Shown here one piece after another: positions 35,197 through 45,258 of a stretch of 64,000 nt of DNA. The position numbers were made by a program, and so were the translations under genes. The stretch covers positions 124,001 through 188,000 of IMG/VR virus record IMGVR_UViG_3300034358_000008; one strand, given 5' to 3'. Position 1 is the stretch's first letter; every line of letters begins with the position of its first letter. The stretch comes from a virus. Below the pieces are notes generated by a model, which did no database searches, had not been told where the DNA came from, and saw only the letters and a program-made list of their open reading frames with translations.

Positions 35197-36507
35197 ATGG
35201 TTAATTCCATTAACCAGTCCCAACCTGATAATCTCGGCGGGGTAACACCCGCCGATTTTAACGTCTTGTCTAACGAGTACTTCGCTTCACTAGAATTTCA
35301 CAAGTTACAGTCGGATAAATTGATTGAGGAAATGGTTGCTTTAGAGCAACTCTTTATCGTTATTGAGCATGGTGAATCCCAGCTTATCGGTTATGCCCTC
35401 GAGAAATATAACCTGACTGAAGTGATCTCTACTGAAGACGCTGACCGTGCGGCTATGCAGGCTTGGGAACGAGTGAAAGTAAACATGCGTAGATTCCAGA
35501 GCGATCTGTTCGGCTATGCAAAAGTAATCCAGTCTGGGTCAGAACGTTTGGTTGAACGCCTTGAGATGTTGGCAGAGATGGCTAATAAGGCTAACTCTAA
35601 ACCTTTCAAGGAAGAAGTCGCCGTTAAGAAGAATGCTAAGTTCTCTATCAATGGTGGATTCCAACCTAAAGACATTCGTCCAGTATTGGAAGGTACTAAC
35701 AATCTCTTTGATTTCTATGACCGAGTTCTGTTACCGTTCTTGAAGCAAGCAGACAAGCTACTCAGTACAGTGCAGACCGATCAAACTTGGGCTGACGATG
35801 GCGACATGCGATTCGAGTTGTTCGAAGCCAGTAAATGGATGAAGAACTTCACCCCTCTGGAAGAACCAGATGATCGTTTCCGTGCATCAGCTTTCGTAGT
35901 TCGTGGTGTTACTGCCCAAGGCGAGAAAGCTTTGTACTACGCTGGCCCTAAACCAGATGATAGCGAACATGCTAAAGACTGGGGTTACTTCATCAACGTG
36001 GTTCGATCGTTACGCTTGCGGTATGTTAAAGTACCTGACGTAGTACCGGTCAATGGATCGGATAGTAATATCAAAGTAGATCCCCCTACGACTATCCGGC
36101 AACGGGTAAGTTATTTGTTGGGTATCGCTAAACGTATTGCTGCACGAAAAGGTTACGACCAGAAGATCTCTACTGAAATGCGTAAGCTTGAGCGATCAGC
36201 GGATAAGATCCGTAACGGTGCTCGAAACATGAAGCCTACGTTAAAAGATGGAGTGGGTGGTGATCTTGGTAATGATGACGACGATAACGAAGAACAAGGG
36301 TCTCAACCTAACACTTCCAAAATCGTACAAGACTTGACCACGATCATGAACTCCATGACTCGTCTAGTGAGTGACTACAATAACGCCGTTGCTGGACAAC
36401 TCAGACTGCTCGGAGCCATGGGCTTTATTGCGGATCTTGAGCTTAAGGCGTATGAAGCACCGATGGATAAACCTGAACCAGAAGTCCAAGCGAAACTCGA
36501 CCAATAG
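35197..36507 (+). CDS. Virion-operon protein related to the inner-head family
   Basis: 436 aa. Residues near 26-28 (ASLEF) offer an S-x-E cleavage site after a 28-residue leader, followed by a long helical domain (about 30-190) and an acidic segment (DLGNDDDDNEEQ, about 357). This order is like that of the cleaved inner-head proteins that follow, but the hydrophobic segment is less clear. Could be a member of that family. Terminator follows. Confidence 0.5.
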   Translation: MVNSINQSQPDNLGGVTPADFNVLSNEYFASLEFHKLQSDKLIEEMVALEQLFIVIEHGESQLIGYALEKYNLTEVISTEDADRAAMQAWERVKVNMRRFQSDLFGYAKVIQSGSERLVERLEMLAEMANKANSKPFKEEVAVKKNAKFSINGGFQPKDIRPVLEGTNNLFDFYDRVLLPFLKQADKLLSTVQTDQTWADDGDMRFELFEASKWMKNFTPLEEPDDRFRASAFVVRGVTAQGEKALYYAGPKPDDSEHAKDWGYFINVVRSLRLRYVKVPDVVPVNGSDSNIKVDPPTTIRQRVSYLLGIAKRIAARKGYDQKISTEMRKLERSADKIRNGARNMKPTLKDGVGGDLGNDDDDNEEQGSQPNTSKIVQDLTTIMNSMTRLVSDYNNAVAGQLRLLGAMGFIADLELKAYEAPMDKPEPEVQAKLDQ

Positions 36508-36512
36508 CCAAG

Positions 36513-36533
36513 TGGGAACCTACGTGGTTCCCA
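36513..36533 (+). terminator. Terminator
   Basis: Perfect TGGGAACC/GGTTCCCA stem, 5-nt loop, followed by TTATGC. Confidence 0.7.
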
Positions 36534-36572
36534 TTATGCTATGTTATTCTAATTCCCAAGAGAGTCTAGAAC

Positions 36573-38519
36573 ATGTCCCTTTTTCACCTGAATAAATTCG
36601 TCACCGGCAATGAAGATTTTGCCGATGCACATGAGCCATTGAATGATGGCGTTAAAGAAGTCCCTAATGCCCAGACCGTAGCCGCCAGTACCAAAACTGG
36701 GGACGTTGGTACAGACACCAATAGTCAGGGTCCAGCGAAAGTAATTCCAGAAAAGGAAGATACTGACGATGTCACAGAGAAGCAGTTCGATACCGTTAAA
36801 GAATCCGCAGAAGGCGGATCTGAATCCACCCCAGCTAAACCTGCCGGAGAAACGTCGGAATCGAAACCTACTCCTCCTCCAGCTAAGCCAGCTGAAAGTG
36901 CCGAAGGTAGCGAAACGGATTCCAGTGATGGGACAACTAAGCCACCGCCTTTCGTAAAGAAAGATGATGCTGAAGATTCCGAGGTTGAAGCTGATGAGCC
37001 AAAACTGGAACACGATACGGCTGAAGCGACTGATTCTGAAATCAAGAAAACAGAAGCTGCAACCAACTCGCTCGAAGACTATGCCAAATTCGCTGGTCGA
37101 TACGACATCATCGGTTACCCTCGCCGAGATCAAGACCGTCTTCGCAACACAATCGGTTTTATTAACCGTCGTGCTGGCAAGTCTGGTACTGTAACTAAGT
37201 TGAGTCTCGAGTGCATCAGTGAAGCTGTTACCACTGGTAAGGCACGTCTGGAAAACCTGCGTGCCCAAGCTAGTCTTCATGCTGCTCGTAAAGTATCGTC
37301 TGAGAACTACGGGGCTGTAGTTGATCACGCTGTCTGTGGTGAACCAACTGCTCACGGTAATCCGCCATTGGAACCGATTGTTGCAGAACAGCTTACTGAA
37401 GTCGAAACCGACGCAATGGATCTTCCTGAGATTGCTGAGATCGGTCGTATTCAAGAAGCGGTACAAACACTGCAAGGTGCCGGCGTAGCTATTGAACAAC
37501 ACTTAGCTATCCTGCGTTCTAATAAACGCGTCTCTAAACAGGCTGCTGCTGTACTGCAAGCTGGCCTGGAACACATCGACCATATTTGCGGTCTGAAGGT
37601 TCGTGCTACAGGTATGGAAGGTTATCTGACCACTCCACGTGCTGCTTGCGAAGAAGCCGATATTAACGAGAAGTCTCTGACTGACCGCGCTGGTGAGATC
37701 GGTGCTAAGATCATGCATTTTGTGCGTAAGCTGATTAGCATGGCCGAAGAAATTTGGAGTAAGTATCAGACAGGTGTAGAGGCTACACGTAAACGACTGG
37801 AAGCACTCGAAGCTAAAATCAAGGATGTAACGGATGAAGGCAGCGGGCAGAAAATCGTTCTGAACAATCCAAGCGAATTCATGTTCATTCGTGATGAGTT
37901 CGTAGGTCTCGAGACACCGGTCGAAACCCTACAGGCCTTTGAGTTGATTCACAGGTCTTATATTGAAGCAGATCGCGGGATCGTGTCGACTATGCTCGCA
38001 GATTGCCGTCACGCTGATGATGTACAAGATTTGGTGGGCCATATTGAAATGCGCCTTGATCGATTTAAACGTGCTCGAGAAGTCCAGAATCTCGTGGTTC
38101 CGGGTAACTACATCGTTCGCGCAGTCGGCCCTATCCTCAGTCTCGGTAAAGCCGAAGATGCTCCTGAGACTCCAAACTCGGTTGAATTCGACGCTGATCT
38201 TAGTATCATTAAGACTAACCTCCGTGGTATCCATAAATTCCTGGATAATCTTAACCATGGTGATACGATTAACTTGCTTAAGAAGAAGAGTAACGATACC
38301 GTTAAGGTAATTGTCGATACACGTAAACGTCTGGGTGGCGAGTTTGATGAGATTGAGTTCCAGAAATTCCAAACTCGAGTGATTGAAGTTTTGAATGAAG
38401 TGTTTGATCTTAAGGTCTACTTCAAGGCAATGGGTGTATTTGCAAAGATCGCTCAGGCTCAATTGAACGTGGCCGAAGCTGTGTTAGCGGCTCATACCAA
38501 AAGTAGCTCCAAAGAGTAA
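36573..38519 (+). CDS. Inner-head-type protein with long acidic propeptide
   Basis: 648 aa. Residues 1-165 are acidic Pro/Glu/Ser/Thr-rich; a helical part follows; a likely prohead-protease site is G-M-E349 (ATGMEGYL). After it come an amphipathic segment (GAKIMHFVRKLISMAEEI, about 377-394) and a long helical C-terminus. Same order as the following four genes. Expected to be packaged in the capsid and cut during maturation. Confidence 0.55.
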   Translation: MSLFHLNKFVTGNEDFADAHEPLNDGVKEVPNAQTVAASTKTGDVGTDTNSQGPAKVIPEKEDTDDVTEKQFDTVKESAEGGSESTPAKPAGETSESKPTPPPAKPAESAEGSETDSSDGTTKPPPFVKKDDAEDSEVEADEPKLEHDTAEATDSEIKKTEAATNSLEDYAKFAGRYDIIGYPRRDQDRLRNTIGFINRRAGKSGTVTKLSLECISEAVTTGKARLENLRAQASLHAARKVSSENYGAVVDHAVCGEPTAHGNPPLEPIVAEQLTEVETDAMDLPEIAEIGRIQEAVQTLQGAGVAIEQHLAILRSNKRVSKQAAAVLQAGLEHIDHICGLKVRATGMEGYLTTPRAACEEADINEKSLTDRAGEIGAKIMHFVRKLISMAEEIWSKYQTGVEATRKRLEALEAKIKDVTDEGSGQKIVLNNPSEFMFIRDEFVGLETPVETLQAFELIHRSYIEADRGIVSTMLADCRHADDVQDLVGHIEMRLDRFKRAREVQNLVVPGNYIVRAVGPILSLGKAEDAPETPNSVEFDADLSIIKTNLRGIHKFLDNLNHGDTINLLKKKSNDTVKVIVDTRKRLGGEFDEIEFQKFQTRVIEVLNEVFDLKVYFKAMGVFAKIAQAQLNVAEAVLAAHTKSSSKE

Positions 38520-38528
38520 TCTTTCGTC

Positions 38529-38546
38529 GGGGAGGTTCGCCTCCCC
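38529..38546 (+). terminator. Hairpin/terminator
   Basis: GGGGAGG-TTCG-CCTCCCC stem with TTCTTATT after. Confidence 0.7.
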
Positions 38547-38572
38547 TTCTTATTCAGTACAAGGTAAGTTAT

Positions 38573-39742
38573 ATGTCCGATGATACTCGCGAGAGTCACA
38601 CCCACCGCCCAGATGACGAAGCAGCTGATGACCATACAGCCGATGCTAACTTCATTCAGGATACAGTCCTAGAAGTAAATGAACTCATGGGCGTACGTAC
38701 CGCTCTTGAGCAATACCGGGACCAAGTAGCTGCTGCTGGCATTGACGGACTAGATCCAGTCGCCAAGCAGATCATGCGTGTTAACCTGCAACAACTCAAA
38801 CTTAGTCGTAATGCCATTGGTCTAGAATCTTTTGATCTGTCCAAAGACACCTTGTCAGTAGAAGACTTTGCTGAATCACTCAGTAATCTGGGTGAAAAGA
38901 TTATGGCCTTGATTAACCGTCTCATTGAGATGGCTAAACAGTTCGCTACGAAGATGATGGCAGGCCTTGAAACAGTTAAGACCCAAGCTGAAGAACTGAT
39001 GGACTCGATCCGCAATAAGAAGCGTGGTCCAGCCAAACGTGTTTCCCAAGAGTTCCATGAAGGTGATCAAACCATCACCATCGATAACCCAGGCATTCTG
39101 TTTGCTAATGGTAAGTTCTGCCTTGATGATTGTCGTGCAGAGCAAGAAGTGATCAAGTTCTTTATTCAGCAATGGCCTAAGTATGCCATCGAACAAATCA
39201 GCCGCGCTAAGAAAATGGTTGGTGAGTACGATGTTGAATCTGGTAACTCTGAGAACTTTGAATCCAACGCTGGGTTCATTGGTAACCACGAGTCCTTGGT
39301 TAAAGGTATTACTGAAGCAGTATTGCCGGGTAACAAAGAGATCGCCTTTAAATACGTTGCGCTTGGTCCTGAGTTGGTTGACTCCGAACATGCTACCAAA
39401 CCTCCTGCATCGCATACGTACGAGGTTCGTACCGAAGTTGAGATGACTGGTACGCTGCGTAAGAACGTTGCTACCATGAACGCTCTGGGTTCGATGTACA
39501 AGGAAGAAGCTGCTGTACTGCAAGAGATGTCTACGCTGGCCGAATCCCTTAACAAGCTGGAAGGTCGCCGTGGTGAAACCATCTTTAAAGGTGCACGTGA
39601 TGCTTTGGATGCTATCTCGAATATGATGATGGATCTGATCACCCGCCTCAAGCCTAACTACGATCCGATCGTCCGTCACTTGGCTCGTGTGGGTACAGCC
39701 CGTAACGCGGCAGTTCGTAAAGAATTCGACGCTGCGGTCTAA
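38573..39742 (+). CDS. Inner-head-type protein, processed
   Basis: 389 aa. An acidic N-terminus (1-30), a helical propeptide and G-L-E85 (AIGLESF) as the likely cleavage site, then GEKIMALINRLIEMAKQF (about 107-124) and a helical C-terminal domain. The propeptide half (LEQYRDQVAAAGIDGLDP) is closely like the next protein's (MESYRTIVRETGFNGIDS), so they are paralogues. Confidence 0.6.
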   Translation: MSDDTRESHTHRPDDEAADDHTADANFIQDTVLEVNELMGVRTALEQYRDQVAAAGIDGLDPVAKQIMRVNLQQLKLSRNAIGLESFDLSKDTLSVEDFAESLSNLGEKIMALINRLIEMAKQFATKMMAGLETVKTQAEELMDSIRNKKRGPAKRVSQEFHEGDQTITIDNPGILFANGKFCLDDCRAEQEVIKFFIQQWPKYAIEQISRAKKMVGEYDVESGNSENFESNAGFIGNHESLVKGITEAVLPGNKEIAFKYVALGPELVDSEHATKPPASHTYEVRTEVEMTGTLRKNVATMNALGSMYKEEAAVLQEMSTLAESLNKLEGRRGETIFKGARDALDAISNMMMDLITRLKPNYDPIVRHLARVGTARNAAVRKEFDAAV

Positions 39743-39772
39743 TCCTATAATCCCATCCTGAGGAATTTACAC

Positions 39773-41107
39773 ATGAGTTTGTTTAAAGATGCAATGGCTG
39801 AAGGTGGCGTAAGCGTGGAAGATTTCCAAGATGCCCCTCCAGCAGAACTGATGGTCGAAGAAACCATTGTTAGTCCAACCGATAATCCTTCGGTTAGTAT
39901 TCCTATTACTGCTCCAATCGATACCCCTATCGTTGAAGAACCAGTAGCTCCAATCGAAGACATCCCAGTTACTAACGCTGAAGTCATGATTGAGCAAACC
40001 GTTTGTGAGCACACCGCTCTGCAAGAGAAAGCAGACCAGTTGATCGCTATGCAGACAGCTATGGAATCGTATCGTACCATCGTCCGGGAAACTGGCTTCA
40101 ATGGTATCGATTCTACCGCAGCTAAAATGCTGCAAGTACAGCTGCGTGAAGCGGCTCGTGTTCTGGGTATCTCGTCTAAGATTGGTTCCATGGAATCCTT
40201 CTCTGCTAAGGGTCCTCGTGAACAACATGAACTGGCTACTGTATCGTTGGAAGACATCAAGTCTGCCAGTAAGCATGCCTTGCAGAAGTTCATGGAAATC
40301 GTTAACAAGATCATTGAGTTCATCAAACGTGCCGGCCAAAACTTTTTCGATGGTGTTAGCCAAGTAGAACGGGCTATTACTGAACTGGACGGTAAGCTGT
40401 CTAAGATCAAAGTTGCTGGTGGTGAAGGTACGTTCAAATGTAACGCTGGTATCCTTAAAACTGGTGATACCTTCGATCGTGAAGTATCTCCTGATATCCA
40501 TGGTCTGGCCCATTTCGCATCTTATGCTTATCCTGAAGCAATCGTTAAGTTCCTTGACGGTATGACCAAAGGCGTTCTTAAGTTTGATGCTGATGGTGCA
40601 GGTACCGCTGAGGTAGACGCCTTCTTTGAACAGTATTCCAAACCACTGCAATTCTTGTTCGACCAACAAGCAGATAAAGATGTACTGCCTGGTGGTTACA
40701 AAATGGACATCAGTGAACATGGTCTGGCAATCGGTATCAGTGTAGCTGAAGCACCGTCCGGTGAGGCAGAGGATCTTCCAGTACTACCTACCACTACCTT
40801 GCGTAAGTTGGTACGTGACATGAAAGCACTGCTCGTTCAACTGAAAGAGATTCGCCCAGAGTCTGAGAAGATTTCCCAGTCGGGTAAGAAACTGGTTGAA
40901 GCCGTTAAGCGTGCTATTGCTAAAGGTGGTGAAGGTAACGAAGCTGCCTACAATGAACTGGCTTTGAAAGTTGGTAAGATGGTACAAGAGTCTGCACCTC
41001 GTTCGGGTGAGATCATCGACTACGTTATCAAGTATGCCAAAGCACACTGCGTTGCAATTGGTCAACAGATCAAGGTTATTGAGTCTGGCTCCAAAGCTGA
41101 AGCATAA
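39773..41107 (+). CDS. Inner-head-type protein, processed
   Basis: 444 aa. Acidic propeptide (1-80) then a helical part and S-M-E141 (IGSMESF) as cleavage site, followed by FMEIVNKIIEFIKRAGQNF (about 175-193) and a helical C-terminus. Paralogue of the 38573 protein. AGGAATT ribosome site. Confidence 0.6.
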   Translation: MSLFKDAMAEGGVSVEDFQDAPPAELMVEETIVSPTDNPSVSIPITAPIDTPIVEEPVAPIEDIPVTNAEVMIEQTVCEHTALQEKADQLIAMQTAMESYRTIVRETGFNGIDSTAAKMLQVQLREAARVLGISSKIGSMESFSAKGPREQHELATVSLEDIKSASKHALQKFMEIVNKIIEFIKRAGQNFFDGVSQVERAITELDGKLSKIKVAGGEGTFKCNAGILKTGDTFDREVSPDIHGLAHFASYAYPEAIVKFLDGMTKGVLKFDADGAGTAEVDAFFEQYSKPLQFLFDQQADKDVLPGGYKMDISEHGLAIGISVAEAPSGEAEDLPVLPTTTLRKLVRDMKALLVQLKEIRPESEKISQSGKKLVEAVKRAIAKGGEGNEAAYNELALKVGKMVQESAPRSGEIIDYVIKYAKAHCVAIGQQIKVIESGSKAEA

Positions 41108-41112
41108 TCTCG

Positions 41113-41140
41113 ACGGGGCACTTCGGTGCTCCGTTTTATT
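41113..41140 (+). terminator. Terminator
   Basis: ACGGGGCAC-TTCG-GTGCTCCGT stem (one G-T) followed by TTTTATTT. Confidence 0.8.
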
Positions 41141-41151
41141 TAGGTGTCGCT

Positions 41152-42261
41152 ATGACCGAAGACATTGAATACCAAGAACATCCAACTGAGGGGGTTCAGG
41201 CTAACCCTAAGGTACTGAGTGATCTACTGGAAGCTGATGATTTACTTGCTGCTGAGATCCTTACCTTAATCGGGTCTGTTGAACACTACCGTAATGATCG
41301 CCATCGTTCCACGAAGCAGTTCACCTTGGGCTTAGAAGCCGAAGAAGAACATGGGATGTTTATGCGCTTGCTCGATAGCCTTATTACATTCCTGATCCGT
41401 ATGGTTAAAGACGTAACTGATGGCAGCATGGGCTTGAGCATTAACTTAGCCAAGATCATCAACCGTGCAGAACAGATCAACACTACGTCCCGTGCTAACC
41501 GACGTACCAACAAAGATGGTAAGTTCAAAATAGAGACCCGTGTCTCGAACTTGTCTATCAACTACAAAACGATCAATGATCCACAACGGATTCTGATGTA
41601 TCTGAAATCTGAGGATCAAATCGTCCGTAAGTATTTCCGTTACCAAGATGAAGAACTGCTTAAGATCGTTCCTGCGATTATGTCCCTTCGTCCAACCGAT
41701 GATCGTGCAGTTGAAGTATTGGCGAGTCTGTTGAGTAACGTAAGTCCATTGGGCTTTGCTAAGGTTAACGGCTTTAGTGATCGTGGTTCTCGTTTAGTGG
41801 GCCCACACATGTTGGGTAACCAACAGCTGATCGTACTGGATAAGAATCCAACGGGTGAATTCCATGAACAACTGATCGGTCAAGAGTTCCTATTGCAACC
41901 TTCGGATGCTGAGCCTAAAATTCCTCCTGCATATATCGAGTTCGATGTATTTGCGAAGACCATTGAGCAAAGCATTCTTCGTCAGGTAATTGCAACGGCA
42001 ACTGACTTATCCAGTAAGACCGGCGTAATCTCTCGTGCCCGTAGAGCTAGTCGTATCGGTGAGCTGGTTAAGTATCTGGAGAGAATCCGTAAGGACGTAG
42101 CTTCTGGTGCTTATCAAGGTGCTGACTTGCAAGCTGCTACTAATTTCATTCTACTGTTGGAAGCTTTCGACAACTGGTTGGTTAACCCATACCTCAGTCT
42201 GTTGTCATTGATGGTACGCAATATGTCTGCCGTCTTGAACGTTTGCGAAGCCAACAACTAA
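41152..42261 (+). CDS. Inner-head-type protein, short propeptide
   Basis: 369 aa. G-L-E62 (TLGLEAEEE) is the likely prohead cleavage site, followed by LLDSLITFLIRMVKDVTDG (about 72-90) and a helical C-terminal domain. Shortest propeptide of the set. Confidence 0.55.
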   Translation: MTEDIEYQEHPTEGVQANPKVLSDLLEADDLLAAEILTLIGSVEHYRNDRHRSTKQFTLGLEAEEEHGMFMRLLDSLITFLIRMVKDVTDGSMGLSINLAKIINRAEQINTTSRANRRTNKDGKFKIETRVSNLSINYKTINDPQRILMYLKSEDQIVRKYFRYQDEELLKIVPAIMSLRPTDDRAVEVLASLLSNVSPLGFAKVNGFSDRGSRLVGPHMLGNQQLIVLDKNPTGEFHEQLIGQEFLLQPSDAEPKIPPAYIEFDVFAKTIEQSILRQVIATATDLSSKTGVISRARRASRIGELVKYLERIRKDVASGAYQGADLQAATNFILLLEAFDNWLVNPYLSLLSLMVRNMSAVLNVCEANN

Positions 42262-42302
42262 CCACATTGCTGACTTATTATCTGATAGTATAAATTCGTC
42301 CC

Positions 42303-42334
42303 GTGGTTAGGTGGAGGACGAACTTCCTAACCAC
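42303..42334 (+). repeat. Inverted repeat before the giant-propeptide gene
   Basis: GTGGTTAGG/CCTAACCAC 9-bp inverted repeat with a 13-nt loop; CTAACCACATT also occurs just upstream at 42258. No T-run follows. Possibly a processing site. Confidence 0.5.
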
Positions 42335-42362
42335 ATTAAGCAATACTACAAAGGTAAACAAC

Positions 42363-45188
42363 ATGTTGAAAGTGACTTCCCAAAATCTTTTCTCTGTGTC
42401 TCTTGAAGACCATACGGAAGAGACCGCTAAGGAACTTGATGAACAAGGAGCGATCTCCACAGCCGATGCTGAGGAAGTAGTTGCTCCAATCACTCCTGAT
42501 GCGGATACAGCCGAGGCAGGTGATGATATTGGCCAAGCCACTCCGAAAGAAGAAATCGGAGCAGATGACAAAGCCGACATCACCCAAACCGTAACCGAAG
42601 ATGAGGTACCGCTCGATGGTGCTCCAGACGTAACTGCTACCACTGATGATAGTGGGCAGACTGCTGAGATGACCGAGCTGTTCCAAGAAGGCGAACAAGC
42701 CGCTGCTACTAAGGACGAAATCGTTCAAGAAGCTACAGCGGAAGTAACCGGCGGTGACGCTGGTGATGCAACAGATGTAAACGGTAATCCTGTTACCCCC
42801 GAACAAGCTTCGGTCAATGCTGAAGAAGATGCGACTGAAGACGAGATCGACGACGAGGTAGAAGAAGAAGCTGCCGCTAAAGATATCCATCAAGAAGCTG
42901 CTGAAGTTGATGAGAACTCCGATGAAGAACTCGGTGAAGCTATCAATGACAACACTGACGAAGCTGGTGAAGCAGGGGCAGAAGGCGAAGGTGGTGATCT
43001 AGGCGGTGACGCCGGTGGTGATCTGGGTGATGGTGGCGACGCAGCCGCTGGTACAGACGACTTGGGAGATCTAGGTGACGATACGGCTGACGATGATACG
43101 CCTTTGGAAGGCGCTGCTGACTTGGGTGATAGTACCGATACTACTACTGACGAGTCTACTACCGATGATGTGGATGCTACTGGTGCATCAACTGGTGATA
43201 CTGATAACGTTGATGGGACTGATGGTCTGGGCGATGCTGAGTCTACTACGGAAGACCCTTTGGTCGATACGGCATCCGAAACTGGCGACGTCGCAACTGA
43301 CGGGACTACTGAAACCGCACTCGACGAAACCGGTGGTGATACTTCTGATGTTACCGAAGAAGTCGAACAACAGAATGAAGCTGCTGACGTAACCGCTGAA
43401 GCTGCTAGCTCTGACGTAGATGAAACGGCCTTCATTGCTGACGAGACTCCAGAGCAAGAAGGTAACGTTCCTGAAACAGCTGATACTACTGTTGCTGATG
43501 ATACCAACGACGGTAGTGAAATTGTTGCTGAGGCAGAAGCTCCAGCTACTTCGGGTGATGACGTTTCGACTGCTACTTCTACCACTGAGGAAGAAGACAC
43601 TGAACTCGACGACGATACTCCACTGGAAGGTGCAGAAGACCTTGGTGTTGATGCTGAAACAGATCTGACTCCAGCTGGTCAAGACAATGGTGAAGAAGAC
43701 GCTACTGCGGCTACCGTAGAAGAGTCCACCACTGATCAAACTGCTGAAGACCTGCAAGACGGGTTGGATGACGTATCTGCTGCAACTGCTGAGGTAGAAG
43801 AAGATGCCGGTGAACCTGTTGACACAACTACTGAAGAGACTGCTGATACCACTGGCGATGAAGTCACTGAAGAAACTGATGCTGTGGACGTTGAAGGTGG
43901 AGAAGTCGAAGCAACTGAAGAAGAAGCTGACTTTGATGCTGGTGAAGTTGACATCAAGGACGTAGACACTAGCACTACTGACGAAGACGTAGAAGAGGCT
44001 ATGGCCAACGCTGCTGAAGTTGGTGAGTGGGGTGATGCGGACGAGAAAGAAGCTGATATCGGTGACAAGACTATCGAAGAACTTCAGAAAGAGAAAGAAT
44101 CTCTGGAAGTGTTCCGAGTGCTGTTGGAAGACGGTATTGCTAACGAGAAATACGATCCGGGTCTGTTGGCTTATATGAACGGTACTATGGAACCACTTCG
44201 TAAGAAGCTGGCTGCATTGGACGCTCACTTCGAAGACAAGATTTCGGGTAAGGTATCGCTTGAGATGTATGGTCCTAAGGATATGGATCTGGCTTATCGT
44301 GCAACTCTGGAATCTTTCCAAGGCATGGTATCCCGCATCACTACCGTTACTACTGGCATTGCTCACAAGATCGAGAAATGGTGGTCACGTGGTTTGGTTG
44401 ACAAAGTTGTAGCTCGTGCCGACGCACTGGATAAACAGATCGACCTGTGCCTGACGCAACTGAAAGATGCTGATTACTCTACCAAAGACATCACTGGTGT
44501 TCGTGGTTACTTGTCTACTAGTGAAACCAATCTGGTTAAAGCTGTGGGTGAAGACCTTAAGCTGACCACTGATATTTCCATCAAGGGTATCAAGGCTTCT
44601 GAAGGTTTGCAGGGTACAGTCGTAAAAGCTTTGAACGACATCATCTCGGCTGGTAATGAGAAAGAAATCGATCGTGCTTTGGATGGTCTGGCTGATTTGA
44701 AAGGTACTAAGGAATCTTTCCCAAGTGCTGCATTCACTACTGGCTTGCTGGGTGGTTGGAAACTAGAGATCCGTGAGGCCTCTGGCACTGATCGTACAGA
44801 CCGAATTGAAGCACTGGGTCATACCGGTATTCCCGTAGGCGTTAAGTCTGGTAAAGCTGGTGACGGCTCCACCTACAAACTGTCTAAGGGTGATATCGCT
44901 AACCTGTTGAAGTTCGCTAAGACCTACGTTGGCGTTGCTCGTAAGTTGGCTAATACCACCGGTGATCGTGCTGTAGAGATCTCTACCAAAGTTCGTACTA
45001 CTCGTAACCGTGCTCTACCTGTAACGGCTGATACTCGTGTACGTGGCGATGAACATGGTGTTGATGCTGCGGCTACCACAATGAAGTTGTTGGCCCAAGC
45101 TCACTTGGATCTGTACAAGTTCATCACTAAGCATTGCGTTGAAGTTGCTGACGCATGCTGCATGGTTGCTAAGAAAGCAATCAAGTAA
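42363..45188 (+). CDS. Inner-head-type protein with giant acidic propeptide
   Basis: 941 aa from ATG 42363 (AAGG site); the ORF beginning 42303 reads through the inverted repeat and is not used. Residues 1 to about 560 are extremely acidic, with D, E, T, G and A only in long runs; DDTPLEGAxDLG occurs twice. S-L-E634 (KVSLEMYGP) fits the prohead site and would leave a 307-aa helical C-terminal product. So about two thirds of the protein may be removed or stay as a scaffold-like tail. The hydrophobic segment SRITTVTTGIAHKIEKWW follows the site. Confidence 0.6.
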   Translation: MLKVTSQNLFSVSLEDHTEETAKELDEQGAISTADAEEVVAPITPDADTAEAGDDIGQATPKEEIGADDKADITQTVTEDEVPLDGAPDVTATTDDSGQTAEMTELFQEGEQAAATKDEIVQEATAEVTGGDAGDATDVNGNPVTPEQASVNAEEDATEDEIDDEVEEEAAAKDIHQEAAEVDENSDEELGEAINDNTDEAGEAGAEGEGGDLGGDAGGDLGDGGDAAAGTDDLGDLGDDTADDDTPLEGAADLGDSTDTTTDESTTDDVDATGASTGDTDNVDGTDGLGDAESTTEDPLVDTASETGDVATDGTTETALDETGGDTSDVTEEVEQQNEAADVTAEAASSDVDETAFIADETPEQEGNVPETADTTVADDTNDGSEIVAEAEAPATSGDDVSTATSTTEEEDTELDDDTPLEGAEDLGVDAETDLTPAGQDNGEEDATAATVEESTTDQTAEDLQDGLDDVSAATAEVEEDAGEPVDTTTEETADTTGDEVTEETDAVDVEGGEVEATEEEADFDAGEVDIKDVDTSTTDEDVEEAMANAAEVGEWGDADEKEADIGDKTIEELQKEKESLEVFRVLLEDGIANEKYDPGLLAYMNGTMEPLRKKLAALDAHFEDKISGKVSLEMYGPKDMDLAYRATLESFQGMVSRITTVTTGIAHKIEKWWSRGLVDKVVARADALDKQIDLCLTQLKDADYSTKDITGVRGYLSTSETNLVKAVGEDLKLTTDISIKGIKASEGLQGTVVKALNDIISAGNEKEIDRALDGLADLKGTKESFPSAAFTTGLLGGWKLEIREASGTDRTDRIEALGHTGIPVGVKSGKAGDGSTYKLSKGDIANLLKFAKTYVGVARKLANTTGDRAVEISTKVRTTRNRALPVTADTRVRGDEHGVDAAATTMKLLAQAHLDLYKFITKHCVEVADACCMVAKKAIK

Positions 45189-45196
45189 ACATAAGT

Positions 45197-45216
45197 CCCC
45201 TACCTTCGGGTAGGGG
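45197..45216 (+). terminator. Terminator
   Basis: Perfect CCCCTACC-TTCG-GGTAGGGG stem with CATAA before and TTTATGCC after. Confidence 0.85.
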
Positions 45217-45258
45217 TTTATGCCGGATCTTATGATCTTTTTAATTGAGGGCTACACC

